A DNA stretch of 64,000 bases, taken from assembly GCA_963971305.1 (NCBI GenBank), contig CAXARO010000239.1, positions 1 to 64,000 of the forward strand, written 5' to 3'. Positions within the stretch are counted from its first letter, which is position 1. Every line of letters starts with the position of its first letter. Positions 9,543 through 24,357 of this stretch are shown here, one piece after another. Made by a program: the position numbers and the translations under genes. The DNA comes from Arcuatula senhousia. Its lineage: Eukaryota; Mollusca; Bivalvia; Mytilida; Mytilidae. The notes beneath the pieces were generated by a model. The model was not told where the DNA came from. It did not search any database and saw only the letters and a program-made list of their open reading frames with translations.

Positions 9543-10626
9543 AAGTCCACGCGCATACTTTTACTTACGGGCAATGTTGCGCAGAAATGATAATATGACG
9601 TGATGATGATGTGGAAAAAAGGAGTGGTGGGAATGGGCCATGATGATGTGATTGGATGACAAGGCTCCAGCTGCAATTACTTCCATACCAGTCAATGGAT
9701 CTTGATGAAACTTTCACACATTCTTGGTGATATACCACAGATGTCTACATATCATGTTTAAACAGCAGTCAAAGAACGGGGTAAGTATGTTTCAAACTTA
9801 GACTTTATTAAATGAGATCCTAGCCCTAACCCTAACCCTAACCTAACCCCAACCCTAGTAATTATCTGTTAAATTGAAGATTTATGTGATGCTAGTATTA
9901 TTATGTCGTAATATAAACTTACATTTTATCCCATAAAAACTTGCAACTGAGTTGCAAGGTAGTATAAATACCCTAACCCTCTCCGCGGTTAAAGGTTAAG
10001 GTTAAGGTTAAGGTTAAAAAGTAACCTTAACCTCAAATTTTTAACCGTAACCGTGGAAAATAAACAGTTTATATCGTTAAGATAAAATGAAAACTTAAAG
10101 TTGGTCACATAAAAACTTGCAACTGAGTTGCAAGGTAGTATAAATACCCTAACCCTCTACGCGGTTAAAGGTTAAGGTTAAGGTTAAAAAGTAACCTTAA
10201 CCTTAACCCTAACTTCATTTTTTCTTTGAAAAACGTGTTTTTCGCTATTTTTTTAAAGACTTTTTTTATTGAGAAACAGAAGGGTCGAAGAAGAAAACCG
10301 ATTAGTGATTCGTATTAAGTTTTTGGATGAAAAACTCGAAAACAATTGTTTTGGGAGGGTTGGGGTTACGATTGCCATTTTGACAACTTTGCAGACATCC
10401 ATTGTTGCTCATTTTGGCATGTTCCCGTACTCCAATCGTCACGAAAATTAAAAATCCGCCCCGTAGGGGCAGTATTTTTTAACGGGTAATCCGATGCAAA
10501 AAACCGCAAGTTTCTGAGATGTGTCGTTTTCGAGTAAGGTGTACCATGAACCTGCCAAAAAGGGAAAAATCAAAAAAGGAAAGAAAGAGAAAGGGCAAAA
10601 GGAAGGAAAAAATCAGACGCTAAATT

Positions 10627-10659
<33 letters not shown>

Positions 10660-11743
10660 AAGTCCACGCGCATACTTTTACTTACGGGCAATGTTGCGCA
10701 GAAATGATAATATGACGTGATGATGATGTGGAAAAAAGGAGTGGTGGGAATGGGCCATGATGATGTGATTGGATGACAAGGCTCCAGCTGCAATTACTTC
10801 CATACCAGTCAATGGATCTTGATGAAACTTTCACACATTCTTGGTGATATACCACAGATGTCTACATATCATGTTTAAACAGCAGTCAAAGAACGGGGTA
10901 AGTATGTTTCAAACTTAGACTTTATTAAATGAGATCCTAGCCCTAACCCTAACCCTAACCTAACCCCAACCCTAGTAATTATCTGTTAAATTGAAGATTT
11001 ATGTGATGCTAGTATTATTATGTCGTAATATAAACTTACATTTTATCCCATAAAAACTTGCAACTGAGTTGCAAGGTAGTATAAATACCCTAACCCTCTC
11101 CGCGGTTAAAGGTTAAGGTTAAGGTTAAGGTTAAAAAGTAACCTTAACCTCAAATTTTTAACCGTAACCGTGGAAAATAAACAGTTTATATCGTTAAGAT
11201 AAAATGAAAACTTAAAGTTGGTCACATAAAAACTTGCAACTGAGTTGCAAGGTAGTATAAATACCCTAACCCTCTACGCGGTTAAAGGTTAAGGTTAAGG
11301 TTAAAAAGTAACCTTAACCTTAACCCTAACTTCATTTTTTCTTTGAAAAACGTGTTTTTCGCTATTTTTTTAAAGACTTTTTTTATTGAGAAACAGAAGG
11401 GTCGAAGAAGAAAACCGATTAGTGATTCGTATTAAGTTTTTGGATGAAAAACTCGAAAACAATTGTTTTGGGAGGGTTGGGGTTACGATTGCCATTTTGA
11501 CAACTTTGCAGACATCCATTGTTGCTCATTTTGGCATGTTCCCGTACTCCAATCGTCACGAAAATTAAAAATCCGCCCCGTAGGGGCAGTATTTTTTAAC
11601 GGGTAATCCGATGCAAAAAACCGCAAGTTTCTGAGATGTGTCGTTTTCGAGTAAGGTGTACCATGAACCTGCCAAAAAGGGAAAAATCAAAAAAGGAAAG
11701 AAAGAGAAAGGGCAAAAGGAAGGAAAAAATCAGACGCTAAATT

Positions 11744-11776
<33 letters not shown>

Positions 11777-12860
11777 AAGTCCACGCGCATACTTTTACTT
11801 ACGGGCAATGTTGCGCAGAAATGATAATATGACGTGATGATGATGTGGAAAAAAGGAGTGGTGGGAATGGGCCATGATGATGTGATTGGATGACAAGGCT
11901 CCAGCTGCAATTACTTCCATACCAGTCAATGGATCTTGATGAAACTTTCACACATTCTTGGTGATATACCACAGATGTCTACATATCATGTTTAAACAGC
12001 AGTCAAAGAACGGGGTAAGTATGTTTCAAACTTAGACTTTATTAAATGAGATCCTAGCCCTAACCCTAACCCTAACCTAACCCCAACCCTAGTAATTATC
12101 TGTTAAATTGAAGATTTATGTGATGCTAGTATTATTATGTCGTAATATAAACTTACATTTTATCCCATAAAAACTTGCAACTGAGTTGCAAGGTAGTATA
12201 AATACCCTAACCCTCTCCGCGGTTAAAGGTTAAGGTTAAGGTTAAGGTTAAAAAGTAACCTTAACCTCAAATTTTTAACCGTAACCGTGGAAAATAAACA
12301 GTTTATATCGTTAAGATAAAATGAAAACTTAAAGTTGGTCACATAAAAACTTGCAACTGAGTTGCAAGGTAGTATAAATACCCTAACCCTCTACGCGGTT
12401 AAAGGTTAAGGTTAAGGTTAAAAAGTAACCTTAACCTTAACCCTAACTTCATTTTTTCTTTGAAAAACGTGTTTTTCGCTATTTTTTTAAAGACTTTTTT
12501 TATTGAGAAACAGAAGGGTCGAAGAAGAAAACCGATTAGTGATTCGTATTAAGTTTTTGGATGAAAAACTCGAAAACAATTGTTTTGGGAGGGTTGGGGT
12601 TACGATTGCCATTTTGACAACTTTGCAGACATCCATTGTTGCTCATTTTGGCATGTTCCCGTACTCCAATCGTCACGAAAATTAAAAATCCGCCCCGTAG
12701 GGGCAGTATTTTTTAACGGGTAATCCGATGCAAAAAACCGCAAGTTTCTGAGATGTGTCGTTTTCGAGTAAGGTGTACCATGAACCTGCCAAAAAGGGAA
12801 AAATCAAAAAAGGAAAGAAAGAGAAAGGGCAAAAGGAAGGAAAAAATCAGACGCTAAATT

Positions 12861-12893
<33 letters not shown>

Positions 12894-13283
12894 AAGTCCA
12901 CGCGCATACTTTTACTTACGGGCAATGTTGCGCAGAAATGATAATATGACGTGATGATGATGTGGAAAAAAGGAGTGGTGGGAATGGGCCATGATGATGT
13001 GATTGGATGACAAGGCTCCAGCTGCAATTACTTCCATACCAGTCAATGGATCTTGATGAAACTTTCACACATTCTTGGTGATATACCACAGATGTCTACA
13101 TATCATGTTTAAACAGCAGTCAAAGAACGGGGTAAGTATGTTTCAAACTTAGACTTTATTAAATGAGATCCTAGCCCTAACCCTAACCCTAACCTAACCC
13201 CAACCCTAGTAATTATCTGTTAAATTGAAGATTTATGTGATGCTAGTATTATTATGTCGTAATATAAACTTACATTTTATCCC

Positions 13284-13459
13284 ATAAAAACTTGCAACTG
13301 AGTTGCAAGGTAGTATAAATACCCTAACCCTCTACGCGGTTAAAGGTTAAGGTTAAGGTTAAGGTTAAAAAGTAACCTTAACCTCAAATTTTTAACCGTA
13401 ACCGTGGAAAATAAACAGTTTATATCGTTAAGATAAAATGAAAACTTAAAGTTGGTCAC
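13284..13459 (+). repeat. B module with the A-type CTACGCGG
   Basis: At 13334 this B has A in place of the C normally seen in B, giving the A version of the motif while keeping the B-type four GGTTAA and the B payload. It is a point change or a short conversion tract from A. It directly precedes the deleted A at 13460. Confidence 0.88.
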
Positions 13460-13895
13460 ATAAAAACTTGCAACTGAGTTGCAAGGTAGTATAAATACCC
13501 TAACCCTCTACGCGGTTAAAGGTTAAGGTTAAGGTTAAAAAGTAACCTTAACCTTAACCCTAACTTCATTTTTTCTTTGAAAAACGTGTTTTTGGATGAA
13601 AAACTCGAAAACAATTGTTTTGGGAGGGTTGGGGTTACGATTGCCATTTTGACAACTTTGCAGACATCCATTGTTGCTCATTTTGGCATGTTCCCGTACT
13701 CCAATCGTCACGAAAATTAAAAATCCGCCCCGTAGGGGCAGTATTTTTTAACGGGTAATCCGATGCAAAAAACCGCAAGTTTCTGAGATGTGTCGTTTTC
13801 GAGTAAGGTGTACCATGAACCTGCCAAAAAGGGAAAAATCAAAAAAGGAAAGAAAGAGAAAGGGCAAAAGGAAGGAAAAAATCAGACGCTAAATT

Positions 13896-13928
<33 letters not shown>

Positions 13929-14318
13929 AAGTCCACGCGCATACTTTTACTTACGGGCAATGTTGCGCAGAAATGATAATATGACGTGATGATGATGTGG
14001 AAAAAAGGAGTGGTGGGAATGGGCCATGATGATGTGATTGGATGACAAGGCTCCAGCTGCAATTACTTCCATACCAGTCAATGGATCTTGATGAAACTTT
14101 CACACATTCTTGGTGATATACCACAGATGTCTACATATCATGTTTAAACAGCAGTCAAAGAACGGGGTAAGTATGTTTCAAACTTAGACTTTATTAAATG
14201 AGATCCTAGCCCTAACCCTAACCCTAACCTAACCCCAACCCTAGTAATTATCTGTTAAATTGAAGATTTATGTGATGCTAGTATTATTATGTCGTAATAT
14301 AAACTTACATTTTATCCC
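13460..14318 (+). repeat. A module with an 82-bp internal deletion (859 bp)
   Basis: Sequence between unit positions 135 and 216 is missing. The junction (13588-13593) is a single GTTTTT, and intact A has GTTTTT at both 129-134 and 211-216. This is a deletion between 6-bp direct repeats, as expected from slippage or microhomology-mediated repair. It is the only A with this deletion here, so it has not been amplified. Confidence 0.95.
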
Positions 14319-15012
14319 ATAAAAACTTGCAACTGAGTTGCAAGGTAGTATAAATACCCTAACCCTCTCCGCGGTTAAAGGTTAAGGTTAAGGTTAAGGT
14401 TAAAAAGTAACCTTAACCTCAAATTTTTAACCGTAACCGTGGAAAATAAACAGTTTATATCGTTAAGATAAAATGAAAACTTAAAGTTGGTCACATAAAA
14501 ACTTGCAACTGAGTTGCAAGGTAGTATAAATACCCTAACCCTCTACGCGGTTAAAGGTTAAGGTTAAGGTTAAAAAGTAACCTTAACCTTAACCCTAACT
14601 TCATTTTTTCTTTGAAAAACGTGTTTTTCGCTATTTTTTTAAAGACTTTTTTTATTGAGAAACAGAAGGGTCGAAGAAGAAAACCGATTAGTGATTCGTA
14701 TTAAGTTTTTGGATGAAAAACTCGAAAACAATTGTTTTGGGAGGGTTGGGGTTACGATTGCCATTTTGACAACTTTGCAGACATCCATTGTTGCTCATTT
14801 TGGCATGTTCCCGTACTCCAATCGTCACGAAAATTAAAAATCCGCCCCGTAGGGGCAGTATTTTTTAACGGGTAATCCGATGCAAAAAACCGCAAGTTTC
14901 TGAGATGTGTCGTTTTCGAGTAAGGTGTACCATGAACCTGCCAAAAAGGGAAAAATCAAAAAAGGAAAGAAAGAGAAAGGGCAAAAGGAAGGAAAAAATC
15001 AGACGCTAAATT

Positions 15013-15045
<33 letters not shown>

Positions 15046-16129
15046 AAGTCCACGCGCATACTTTTACTTACGGGCAATGTTGCGCAGAAATGATAATATG
15101 ACGTGATGATGATGTGGAAAAAAGGAGTGGTGGGAATGGGCCATGATGATGTGATTGGATGACAAGGCTCCAGCTGCAATTACTTCCATACCAGTCAATG
15201 GATCTTGATGAAACTTTCACACATTCTTGGTGATATACCACAGATGTCTACATATCATGTTTAAACAGCAGTCAAAGAACGGGGTAAGTATGTTTCAAAC
15301 TTAGACTTTATTAAATGAGATCCTAGCCCTAACCCTAACCCTAACCTAACCCCAACCCTAGTAATTATCTGTTAAATTGAAGATTTATGTGATGCTAGTA
15401 TTATTATGTCGTAATATAAACTTACATTTTATCCCATAAAAACTTGCAACTGAGTTGCAAGGTAGTATAAATACCCTAACCCTCTCCGCGGTTAAAGGTT
15501 AAGGTTAAGGTTAAGGTTAAAAAGTAACCTTAACCTCAAATTTTTAACCGTAACCGTGGAAAATAAACAGTTTATATCGTTAAGATAAAATGAAAACTTA
15601 AAGTTGGTCACATAAAAACTTGCAACTGAGTTGCAAGGTAGTATAAATACCCTAACCCTCTACGCGGTTAAAGGTTAAGGTTAAGGTTAAAAAGTAACCT
15701 TAACCTTAACCCTAACTTCATTTTTTCTTTGAAAAACGTGTTTTTCGCTATTTTTTTAAAGACTTTTTTTATTGAGAAACAGAAGGGTCGAAGAAGAAAA
15801 CCGATTAGTGATTCGTATTAAGTTTTTGGATGAAAAACTCGAAAACAATTGTTTTGGGAGGGTTGGGGTTACGATTGCCATTTTGACAACTTTGCAGACA
15901 TCCATTGTTGCTCATTTTGGCATGTTCCCGTACTCCAATCGTCACGAAAATTAAAAATCCGCCCCGTAGGGGCAGTATTTTTTAACGGGTAATCCGATGC
16001 AAAAAACCGCAAGTTTCTGAGATGTGTCGTTTTCGAGTAAGGTGTACCATGAACCTGCCAAAAAGGGAAAAATCAAAAAAGGAAAGAAAGAGAAAGGGCA
16101 AAAGGAAGGAAAAAATCAGACGCTAAATT

Positions 16130-16162
<33 letters not shown>

Positions 16163-17246
16163 AAGTCCACGCGCATACTTTTACTTACGGGCAATGTTGC
16201 GCAGAAATGATAATATGACGTGATGATGATGTGGAAAAAAGGAGTGGTGGGAATGGGCCATGATGATGTGATTGGATGACAAGGCTCCAGCTGCAATTAC
16301 TTCCATACCAGTCAATGGATCTTGATGAAACTTTCACACATTCTTGGTGATATACCACAGATGTCTACATATCATGTTTAAACAGCAGTCAAAGAACGGG
16401 GTAAGTATGTTTCAAACTTAGACTTTATTAAATGAGATCCTAGCCCTAACCCTAACCCTAACCTAACCCCAACCCTAGTAATTATCTGTTAAATTGAAGA
16501 TTTATGTGATGCTAGTATTATTATGTCGTAATATAAACTTACATTTTATCCCATAAAAACTTGCAACTGAGTTGCAAGGTAGTATAAATACCCTAACCCT
16601 CTCCGCGGTTAAAGGTTAAGGTTAAGGTTAAGGTTAAAAAGTAACCTTAACCTCAAATTTTTAACCGTAACCGTGGAAAATAAACAGTTTATATCGTTAA
16701 GATAAAATGAAAACTTAAAGTTGGTCACATAAAAACTTGCAACTGAGTTGCAAGGTAGTATAAATACCCTAACCCTCTACGCGGTTAAAGGTTAAGGTTA
16801 AGGTTAAAAAGTAACCTTAACCTTAACCCTAACTTCATTTTTTCTTTGAAAAACGTGTTTTTCGCTATTTTTTTAAAGACTTTTTTTATTGAGAAACAGA
16901 AGGGTCGAAGAAGAAAACCGATTAGTGATTCGTATTAAGTTTTTGGATGAAAAACTCGAAAACAATTGTTTTGGGAGGGTTGGGGTTACGATTGCCATTT
17001 TGACAACTTTGCAGACATCCATTGTTGCTCATTTTGGCATGTTCCCGTACTCCAATCGTCACGAAAATTAAAAATCCGCCCCGTAGGGGCAGTATTTTTT
17101 AACGGGTAATCCGATGCAAAAAACCGCAAGTTTCTGAGATGTGTCGTTTTCGAGTAAGGTGTACCATGAACCTGCCAAAAAGGGAAAAATCAAAAAAGGA
17201 AAGAAAGAGAAAGGGCAAAAGGAAGGAAAAAATCAGACGCTAAATT

Positions 17247-17279
<33 letters not shown>

Positions 17280-18363
17280 AAGTCCACGCGCATACTTTTA
17301 CTTACGGGCAATGTTGCGCAGAAATGATAATATGACGTGATGATGATGTGGAAAAAAGGAGTGGTGGGAATGGGCCATGATGATGTGATTGGATGACAAG
17401 GCTCCAGCTGCAATTACTTCCATACCAGTCAATGGATCTTGATGAAACTTTCACACATTCTTGGTGATATACCACAGATGTCTACATATCATGTTTAAAC
17501 AGCAGTCAAAGAACGGGGTAAGTATGTTTCAAACTTAGACTTTATTAAATGAGATCCTAGCCCTAACCCTAACCCTAACCTAACCCCAACCCTAGTAATT
17601 ATCTGTTAAATTGAAGATTTATGTGATGCTAGTATTATTATGTCGTAATATAAACTTACATTTTATCCCATAAAAACTTGCAACTGAGTTGCAAGGTAGT
17701 ATAAATACCCTAACCCTCTCCGCGGTTAAAGGTTAAGGTTAAGGTTAAGGTTAAAAAGTAACCTTAACCTCAAATTTTTAACCGTAACCGTGGAAAATAA
17801 ACAGTTTATATCGTTAAGATAAAATGAAAACTTAAAGTTGGTCACATAAAAACTTGCAACTGAGTTGCAAGGTAGTATAAATACCCTAACCCTCTACGCG
17901 GTTAAAGGTTAAGGTTAAGGTTAAAAAGTAACCTTAACCTTAACCCTAACTTCATTTTTTCTTTGAAAAACGTGTTTTTCGCTATTTTTTTAAAGACTTT
18001 TTTTATTGAGAAACAGAAGGGTCGAAGAAGAAAACCGATTAGTGATTCGTATTAAGTTTTTGGATGAAAAACTCGAAAACAATTGTTTTGGGAGGGTTGG
18101 GGTTACGATTGCCATTTTGACAACTTTGCAGACATCCATTGTTGCTCATTTTGGCATGTTCCCGTACTCCAATCGTCACGAAAATTAAAAATCCGCCCCG
18201 TAGGGGCAGTATTTTTTAACGGGTAATCCGATGCAAAAAACCGCAAGTTTCTGAGATGTGTCGTTTTCGAGTAAGGTGTACCATGAACCTGCCAAAAAGG
18301 GAAAAATCAAAAAAGGAAAGAAAGAGAAAGGGCAAAAGGAAGGAAAAAATCAGACGCTAAATT

Positions 18364-18396
<33 letters not shown>

Positions 18397-19480
18397 AAGT
18401 CCACGCGCATACTTTTACTTACGGGCAATGTTGCGCAGAAATGATAATATGACGTGATGATGATGTGGAAAAAAGGAGTGGTGGGAATGGGCCATGATGA
18501 TGTGATTGGATGACAAGGCTCCAGCTGCAATTACTTCCATACCAGTCAATGGATCTTGATGAAACTTTCACACATTCTTGGTGATATACCACAGATGTCT
18601 ACATATCATGTTTAAACAGCAGTCAAAGAACGGGGTAAGTATGTTTCAAACTTAGACTTTATTAAATGAGATCCTAGCCCTAACCCTAACCCTAACCTAA
18701 CCCCAACCCTAGTAATTATCTGTTAAATTGAAGATTTATGTGATGCTAGTATTATTATGTCGTAATATAAACTTACATTTTATCCCATAAAAACTTGCAA
18801 CTGAGTTGCAAGGTAGTATAAATACCCTAACCCTCTCCGCGGTTAAAGGTTAAGGTTAAGGTTAAGGTTAAAAAGTAACCTTAACCTCAAATTTTTAACC
18901 GTAACCGTGGAAAATAAACAGTTTATATCGTTAAGATAAAATGAAAACTTAAAGTTGGTCACATAAAAACTTGCAACTGAGTTGCAAGGTAGTATAAATA
19001 CCCTAACCCTCTACGCGGTTAAAGGTTAAGGTTAAGGTTAAAAAGTAACCTTAACCTTAACCCTAACTTCATTTTTTCTTTGAAAAACGTGTTTTTCGCT
19101 ATTTTTTTAAAGACTTTTTTTATTGAGAAACAGAAGGGTCGAAGAAGAAAACCGATTAGTGATTCGTATTAAGTTTTTGGATGAAAAACTCGAAAACAAT
19201 TGTTTTGGGAGGGTTGGGGTTACGATTGCCATTTTGACAACTTTGCAGACATCCATTGTTGCTCATTTTGGCATGTTCCCGTACTCCAATCGTCACGAAA
19301 ATTAAAAATCCGCCCCGTAGGGGCAGTATTTTTTAACGGGTAATCCGATGCAAAAAACCGCAAGTTTCTGAGATGTGTCGTTTTCGAGTAAGGTGTACCA
19401 TGAACCTGCCAAAAAGGGAAAAATCAAAAAAGGAAAGAAAGAGAAAGGGCAAAAGGAAGGAAAAAATCAGACGCTAAATT

Positions 19481-19513
<33 letters not shown>

Positions 19514-20597
19514 AAGTCCACGCGCATACTTTTACTTACGGGCAATGTTGCGCAGAAATGATAATATGACGTGATGATGATGTGGAAAAAAGGAGTGGTG
19601 GGAATGGGCCATGATGATGTGATTGGATGACAAGGCTCCAGCTGCAATTACTTCCATACCAGTCAATGGATCTTGATGAAACTTTCACACATTCTTGGTG
19701 ATATACCACAGATGTCTACATATCATGTTTAAACAGCAGTCAAAGAACGGGGTAAGTATGTTTCAAACTTAGACTTTATTAAATGAGATCCTAGCCCTAA
19801 CCCTAACCCTAACCTAACCCCAACCCTAGTAATTATCTGTTAAATTGAAGATTTATGTGATGCTAGTATTATTATGTCGTAATATAAACTTACATTTTAT
19901 CCCATAAAAACTTGCAACTGAGTTGCAAGGTAGTATAAATACCCTAACCCTCTCCGCGGTTAAAGGTTAAGGTTAAGGTTAAGGTTAAAAAGTAACCTTA
20001 ACCTCAAATTTTTAACCGTAACCGTGGAAAATAAACAGTTTATATCGTTAAGATAAAATGAAAACTTAAAGTTGGTCACATAAAAACTTGCAACTGAGTT
20101 GCAAGGTAGTATAAATACCCTAACCCTCTACGCGGTTAAAGGTTAAGGTTAAGGTTAAAAAGTAACCTTAACCTTAACCCTAACTTCATTTTTTCTTTGA
20201 AAAACGTGTTTTTCGCTATTTTTTTAAAGACTTTTTTTATTGAGAAACAGAAGGGTCGAAGAAGAAAACCGATTAGTGATTCGTATTAAGTTTTTGGATG
20301 AAAAACTCGAAAACAATTGTTTTGGGAGGGTTGGGGTTACGATTGCCATTTTGACAACTTTGCAGACATCCATTGTTGCTCATTTTGGCATGTTCCCGTA
20401 CTCCAATCGTCACGAAAATTAAAAATCCGCCCCGTAGGGGCAGTATTTTTTAACGGGTAATCCGATGCAAAAAACCGCAAGTTTCTGAGATGTGTCGTTT
20501 TCGAGTAAGGTGTACCATGAACCTGCCAAAAAGGGAAAAATCAAAAAAGGAAAGAAAGAGAAAGGGCAAAAGGAAGGAAAAAATCAGACGCTAAATT

Positions 20598-20630
<33 letters not shown>

Positions 20631-21714
20631 AAGTCCACGCGCATACTTTTACTTACGGGCAATGTTGCGCAGAAATGATAATATGACGTGATGATGATGT
20701 GGAAAAAAGGAGTGGTGGGAATGGGCCATGATGATGTGATTGGATGACAAGGCTCCAGCTGCAATTACTTCCATACCAGTCAATGGATCTTGATGAAACT
20801 TTCACACATTCTTGGTGATATACCACAGATGTCTACATATCATGTTTAAACAGCAGTCAAAGAACGGGGTAAGTATGTTTCAAACTTAGACTTTATTAAA
20901 TGAGATCCTAGCCCTAACCCTAACCCTAACCTAACCCCAACCCTAGTAATTATCTGTTAAATTGAAGATTTATGTGATGCTAGTATTATTATGTCGTAAT
21001 ATAAACTTACATTTTATCCCATAAAAACTTGCAACTGAGTTGCAAGGTAGTATAAATACCCTAACCCTCTCCGCGGTTAAAGGTTAAGGTTAAGGTTAAG
21101 GTTAAAAAGTAACCTTAACCTCAAATTTTTAACCGTAACCGTGGAAAATAAACAGTTTATATCGTTAAGATAAAATGAAAACTTAAAGTTGGTCACATAA
21201 AAACTTGCAACTGAGTTGCAAGGTAGTATAAATACCCTAACCCTCTACGCGGTTAAAGGTTAAGGTTAAGGTTAAAAAGTAACCTTAACCTTAACCCTAA
21301 CTTCATTTTTTCTTTGAAAAACGTGTTTTTCGCTATTTTTTTAAAGACTTTTTTTATTGAGAAACAGAAGGGTCGAAGAAGAAAACCGATTAGTGATTCG
21401 TATTAAGTTTTTGGATGAAAAACTCGAAAACAATTGTTTTGGGAGGGTTGGGGTTACGATTGCCATTTTGACAACTTTGCAGACATCCATTGTTGCTCAT
21501 TTTGGCATGTTCCCGTACTCCAATCGTCACGAAAATTAAAAATCCGCCCCGTAGGGGCAGTATTTTTTAACGGGTAATCCGATGCAAAAAACCGCAAGTT
21601 TCTGAGATGTGTCGTTTTCGAGTAAGGTGTACCATGAACCTGCCAAAAAGGGAAAAATCAAAAAAGGAAAGAAAGAGAAAGGGCAAAAGGAAGGAAAAAA
21701 TCAGACGCTAAATT

Positions 21715-21746
<32 letters not shown>

Positions 21747-22136
21747 AAGTCCACGCGCATACTTTTACTTACGGGCAATGTTGCGCAGAAATGATAATAT
21801 GACGTGATGATGATGTGGAAAAAAGGAGTGGTGGGAATGGGCCATGATGATGTGATTGGATGACAAGGCTCCAGCTGCAATTACTTCCATACCAGTCAAT
21901 GGATCTTGATGAAACTTTCACACATTCTTGGTGATATACCACAGATGTCTACATATCATGTTTAAACAGCAGTCAAAGAACGGGGTAAGTATGTTTCAAA
22001 CTTAGACTTTATTAAATGAGATCCTAGCCCTAACCCTAACCCTAACCTAACCCCAACCCTAGTAATTATCTGTTAAATTGAAGATTTATGTGATGCTAGT
22101 ATTATTATGTCGTAATATAAACTTACATTTTATCCC

Positions 22137-22300
22137 ATAAAAACTTGCAACTGAGTTGCAAGGTAGTATAAATACCCTAACCCTCTCCGCGGTTAAAGGT
22201 TAAGGTTAAAAAGTAACCTTAACCTCAAATTTTTAACCGTAACCGTGGAAAATAAACAGTTTATATCGTTAAGATAAAATGAAAACTTAAAGTTGGTCAC
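22137..22300 (+). repeat. B module with two GGTTAA units lost (164 bp)
   Basis: The left arm of the fold-back is shortened by 12 bp, leaving GGTTAAAGGTTAAGGTTAAAAAG. The 12-bp stem with the AAAAG loop is still possible. It lies between the two A modules of this block with poly(A) of 30 (21197 and 22301). Confidence 0.93.
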
Positions 22301-22818
22301 ATAAAAACTTGCAACTGAGTTGCAAGGTAGTATAAATACCCTAACCCTCTACGCGGTTAAAGGTTAAGGTTAAGGTTAAAAAGTAACCTTAACCTTAACC
22401 CTAACTTCATTTTTTCTTTGAAAAACGTGTTTTTCGCTATTTTTTTAAAGACTTTTTTTATTGAGAAACAGAAGGGTCGAAGAAGAAAACCGATTAGTGA
22501 TTCGTATTAAGTTTTTGGATGAAAAACTCGAAAACAATTGTTTTGGGAGGGTTGGGGTTACGATTGCCATTTTGACAACTTTGCAGACATCCATTGTTGC
22601 TCATTTTGGCATGTTCCCGTACTCCAATCGTCACGAAAATTAAAAATCCGCCCCGTAGGGGCAGTATTTTTTAACGGGTAATCCGATGCAAAAAACCGCA
22701 AGTTTCTGAGATGTGTCGTTTTCGAGTAAGGTGTACCATGAACCTGCCAAAAAGGGAAAAATCAAAAAAGGAAAGAAAGAGAAAGGGCAAAAGGAAGGAA
22801 AAAATCAGACGCTAAATT

Positions 22819-22850
<32 letters not shown>

Positions 22851-23416
22851 AAGTCCACGCGCATACTTTTACTTACGGGCAATGTTGCGCAGAAATGATA
22901 ATATGACGTGATGATGATGTGGAAAAAAGGAGTGGTGGGAATGGGCCATGATGATGTGATTGGATGACAAGGCTCCAGCTGCAATTACTTCCATACCAGT
23001 CAATGGATCTTGATGAAACTTTCACACATTCTTGGTGATATACCACAGATGTCTACATATCATGTTTAAACAGCAGTCAAAGAACGGGGTAAGTATGTTT
23101 CAAACTTAGACTTTATTAAATGAGATCCTAGCCCTAACCCTAACCCTAACCTAACCCCAACCCTAGTAATTATCTGTTAAATTGAAGATTTATGTGATGC
23201 TAGTATTATTATGTCGTAATATAAACTTACATTTTATCCCATAAAAACTTGCAACTGAGTTGCAAGGTAGTATAAATACCCTAACCCTCTCCGCGGTTAA
23301 AGGTTAAGGTTAAGGTTAAGGTTAAAAAGTAACCTTAACCTCAAATTTTTAACCGTAACCGTGGAAAATAAACAGTTTATATCGTTAAGATAAAATGAAA
23401 ACTTAAAGTTGGTCAC

Positions 23417-23938
23417 ATAAAAACTTGCAACTGAGTTGCAAGGTAGTATAAATACCCTAACCCTCTACGCGGTTAAAGGTTAAGGTTAAGGTTAAAAAGT
23501 AACCTTAACCTTAACCCTAACTTCATTTTTTCTTTGAAAAACGTGTTTTTCGCTATTTTTTTAAAGACTTTTTTTATTGAGAAACAGAAGGGTCGAAGAA
23601 GAAAACCGATTAGTGATTCGTATTAAGTTTTTGGATGAAAAACTCGAAAACAATTGTTTTGGGAGGGTTGGGGTTACGATTGCCATTTTGACAACTTTGC
23701 AGACATCCATTGTTGCTCATTTTGGCATGTTCCCGTACTCCAATCGTCACGAAAATTAAAAATCCGCCCCGTAGGGGCAGTATTTTTTAACGGGTAATCC
23801 GATGCAAAAAACCGCAAGTTTCTGAGATGTGTCGTTTTCGAGTAAGGTGTACCATGAACCTGCCAAAAAGGGAAAAATCAAAAAAGGAAAGAAAGAGAAA
23901 GGGCAAAAGGAAGGAAAAAATCAGACGCTAAATTCAAA

Positions 23939-23972
<34 letters not shown>

Positions 23973-24357
23973 CACGCGCATACTTTTACTTACGGGCAAT
24001 GTTGCGCAGAAATGATAATATGACGTGATGATGATGTGGAAAAAAGGAGTGGTGGGAATGGGCCATGATGATGTGATTGGATGACAAGGCTCCAGCTGCA
24101 ATTACTTCCATACCAGTCAATGGATCTTGATGAAACTTTCACACATTCTTGGTGATATACCACAGATGTCTACATATCATGTTTAAACAGCAGTCAAAGA
24201 ACGGGGTAAGTATGTTTCAAACTTAGACTTTATTAAATGAGATCCTAGCCCTAACCCTAACCCTAACCTAACCCCAACCCTAGTAATTATCTGTTAAATT
24301 GAAGATTTATGTGATGCTAGTATTATTATGTCGTAATATAAACTTACATTTTATCCC
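23417..24357 (+). repeat. A module with C-interrupted poly(A) (C at 23950)
   Basis: Fourteen A, one C, sixteen A. The A modules at 24534 (C at 25067) and 26768 (C at 27301) have the identical interruption, while the A at 25651 between them does not. This implies block duplication or conversion among these four units. Confidence 0.88.
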
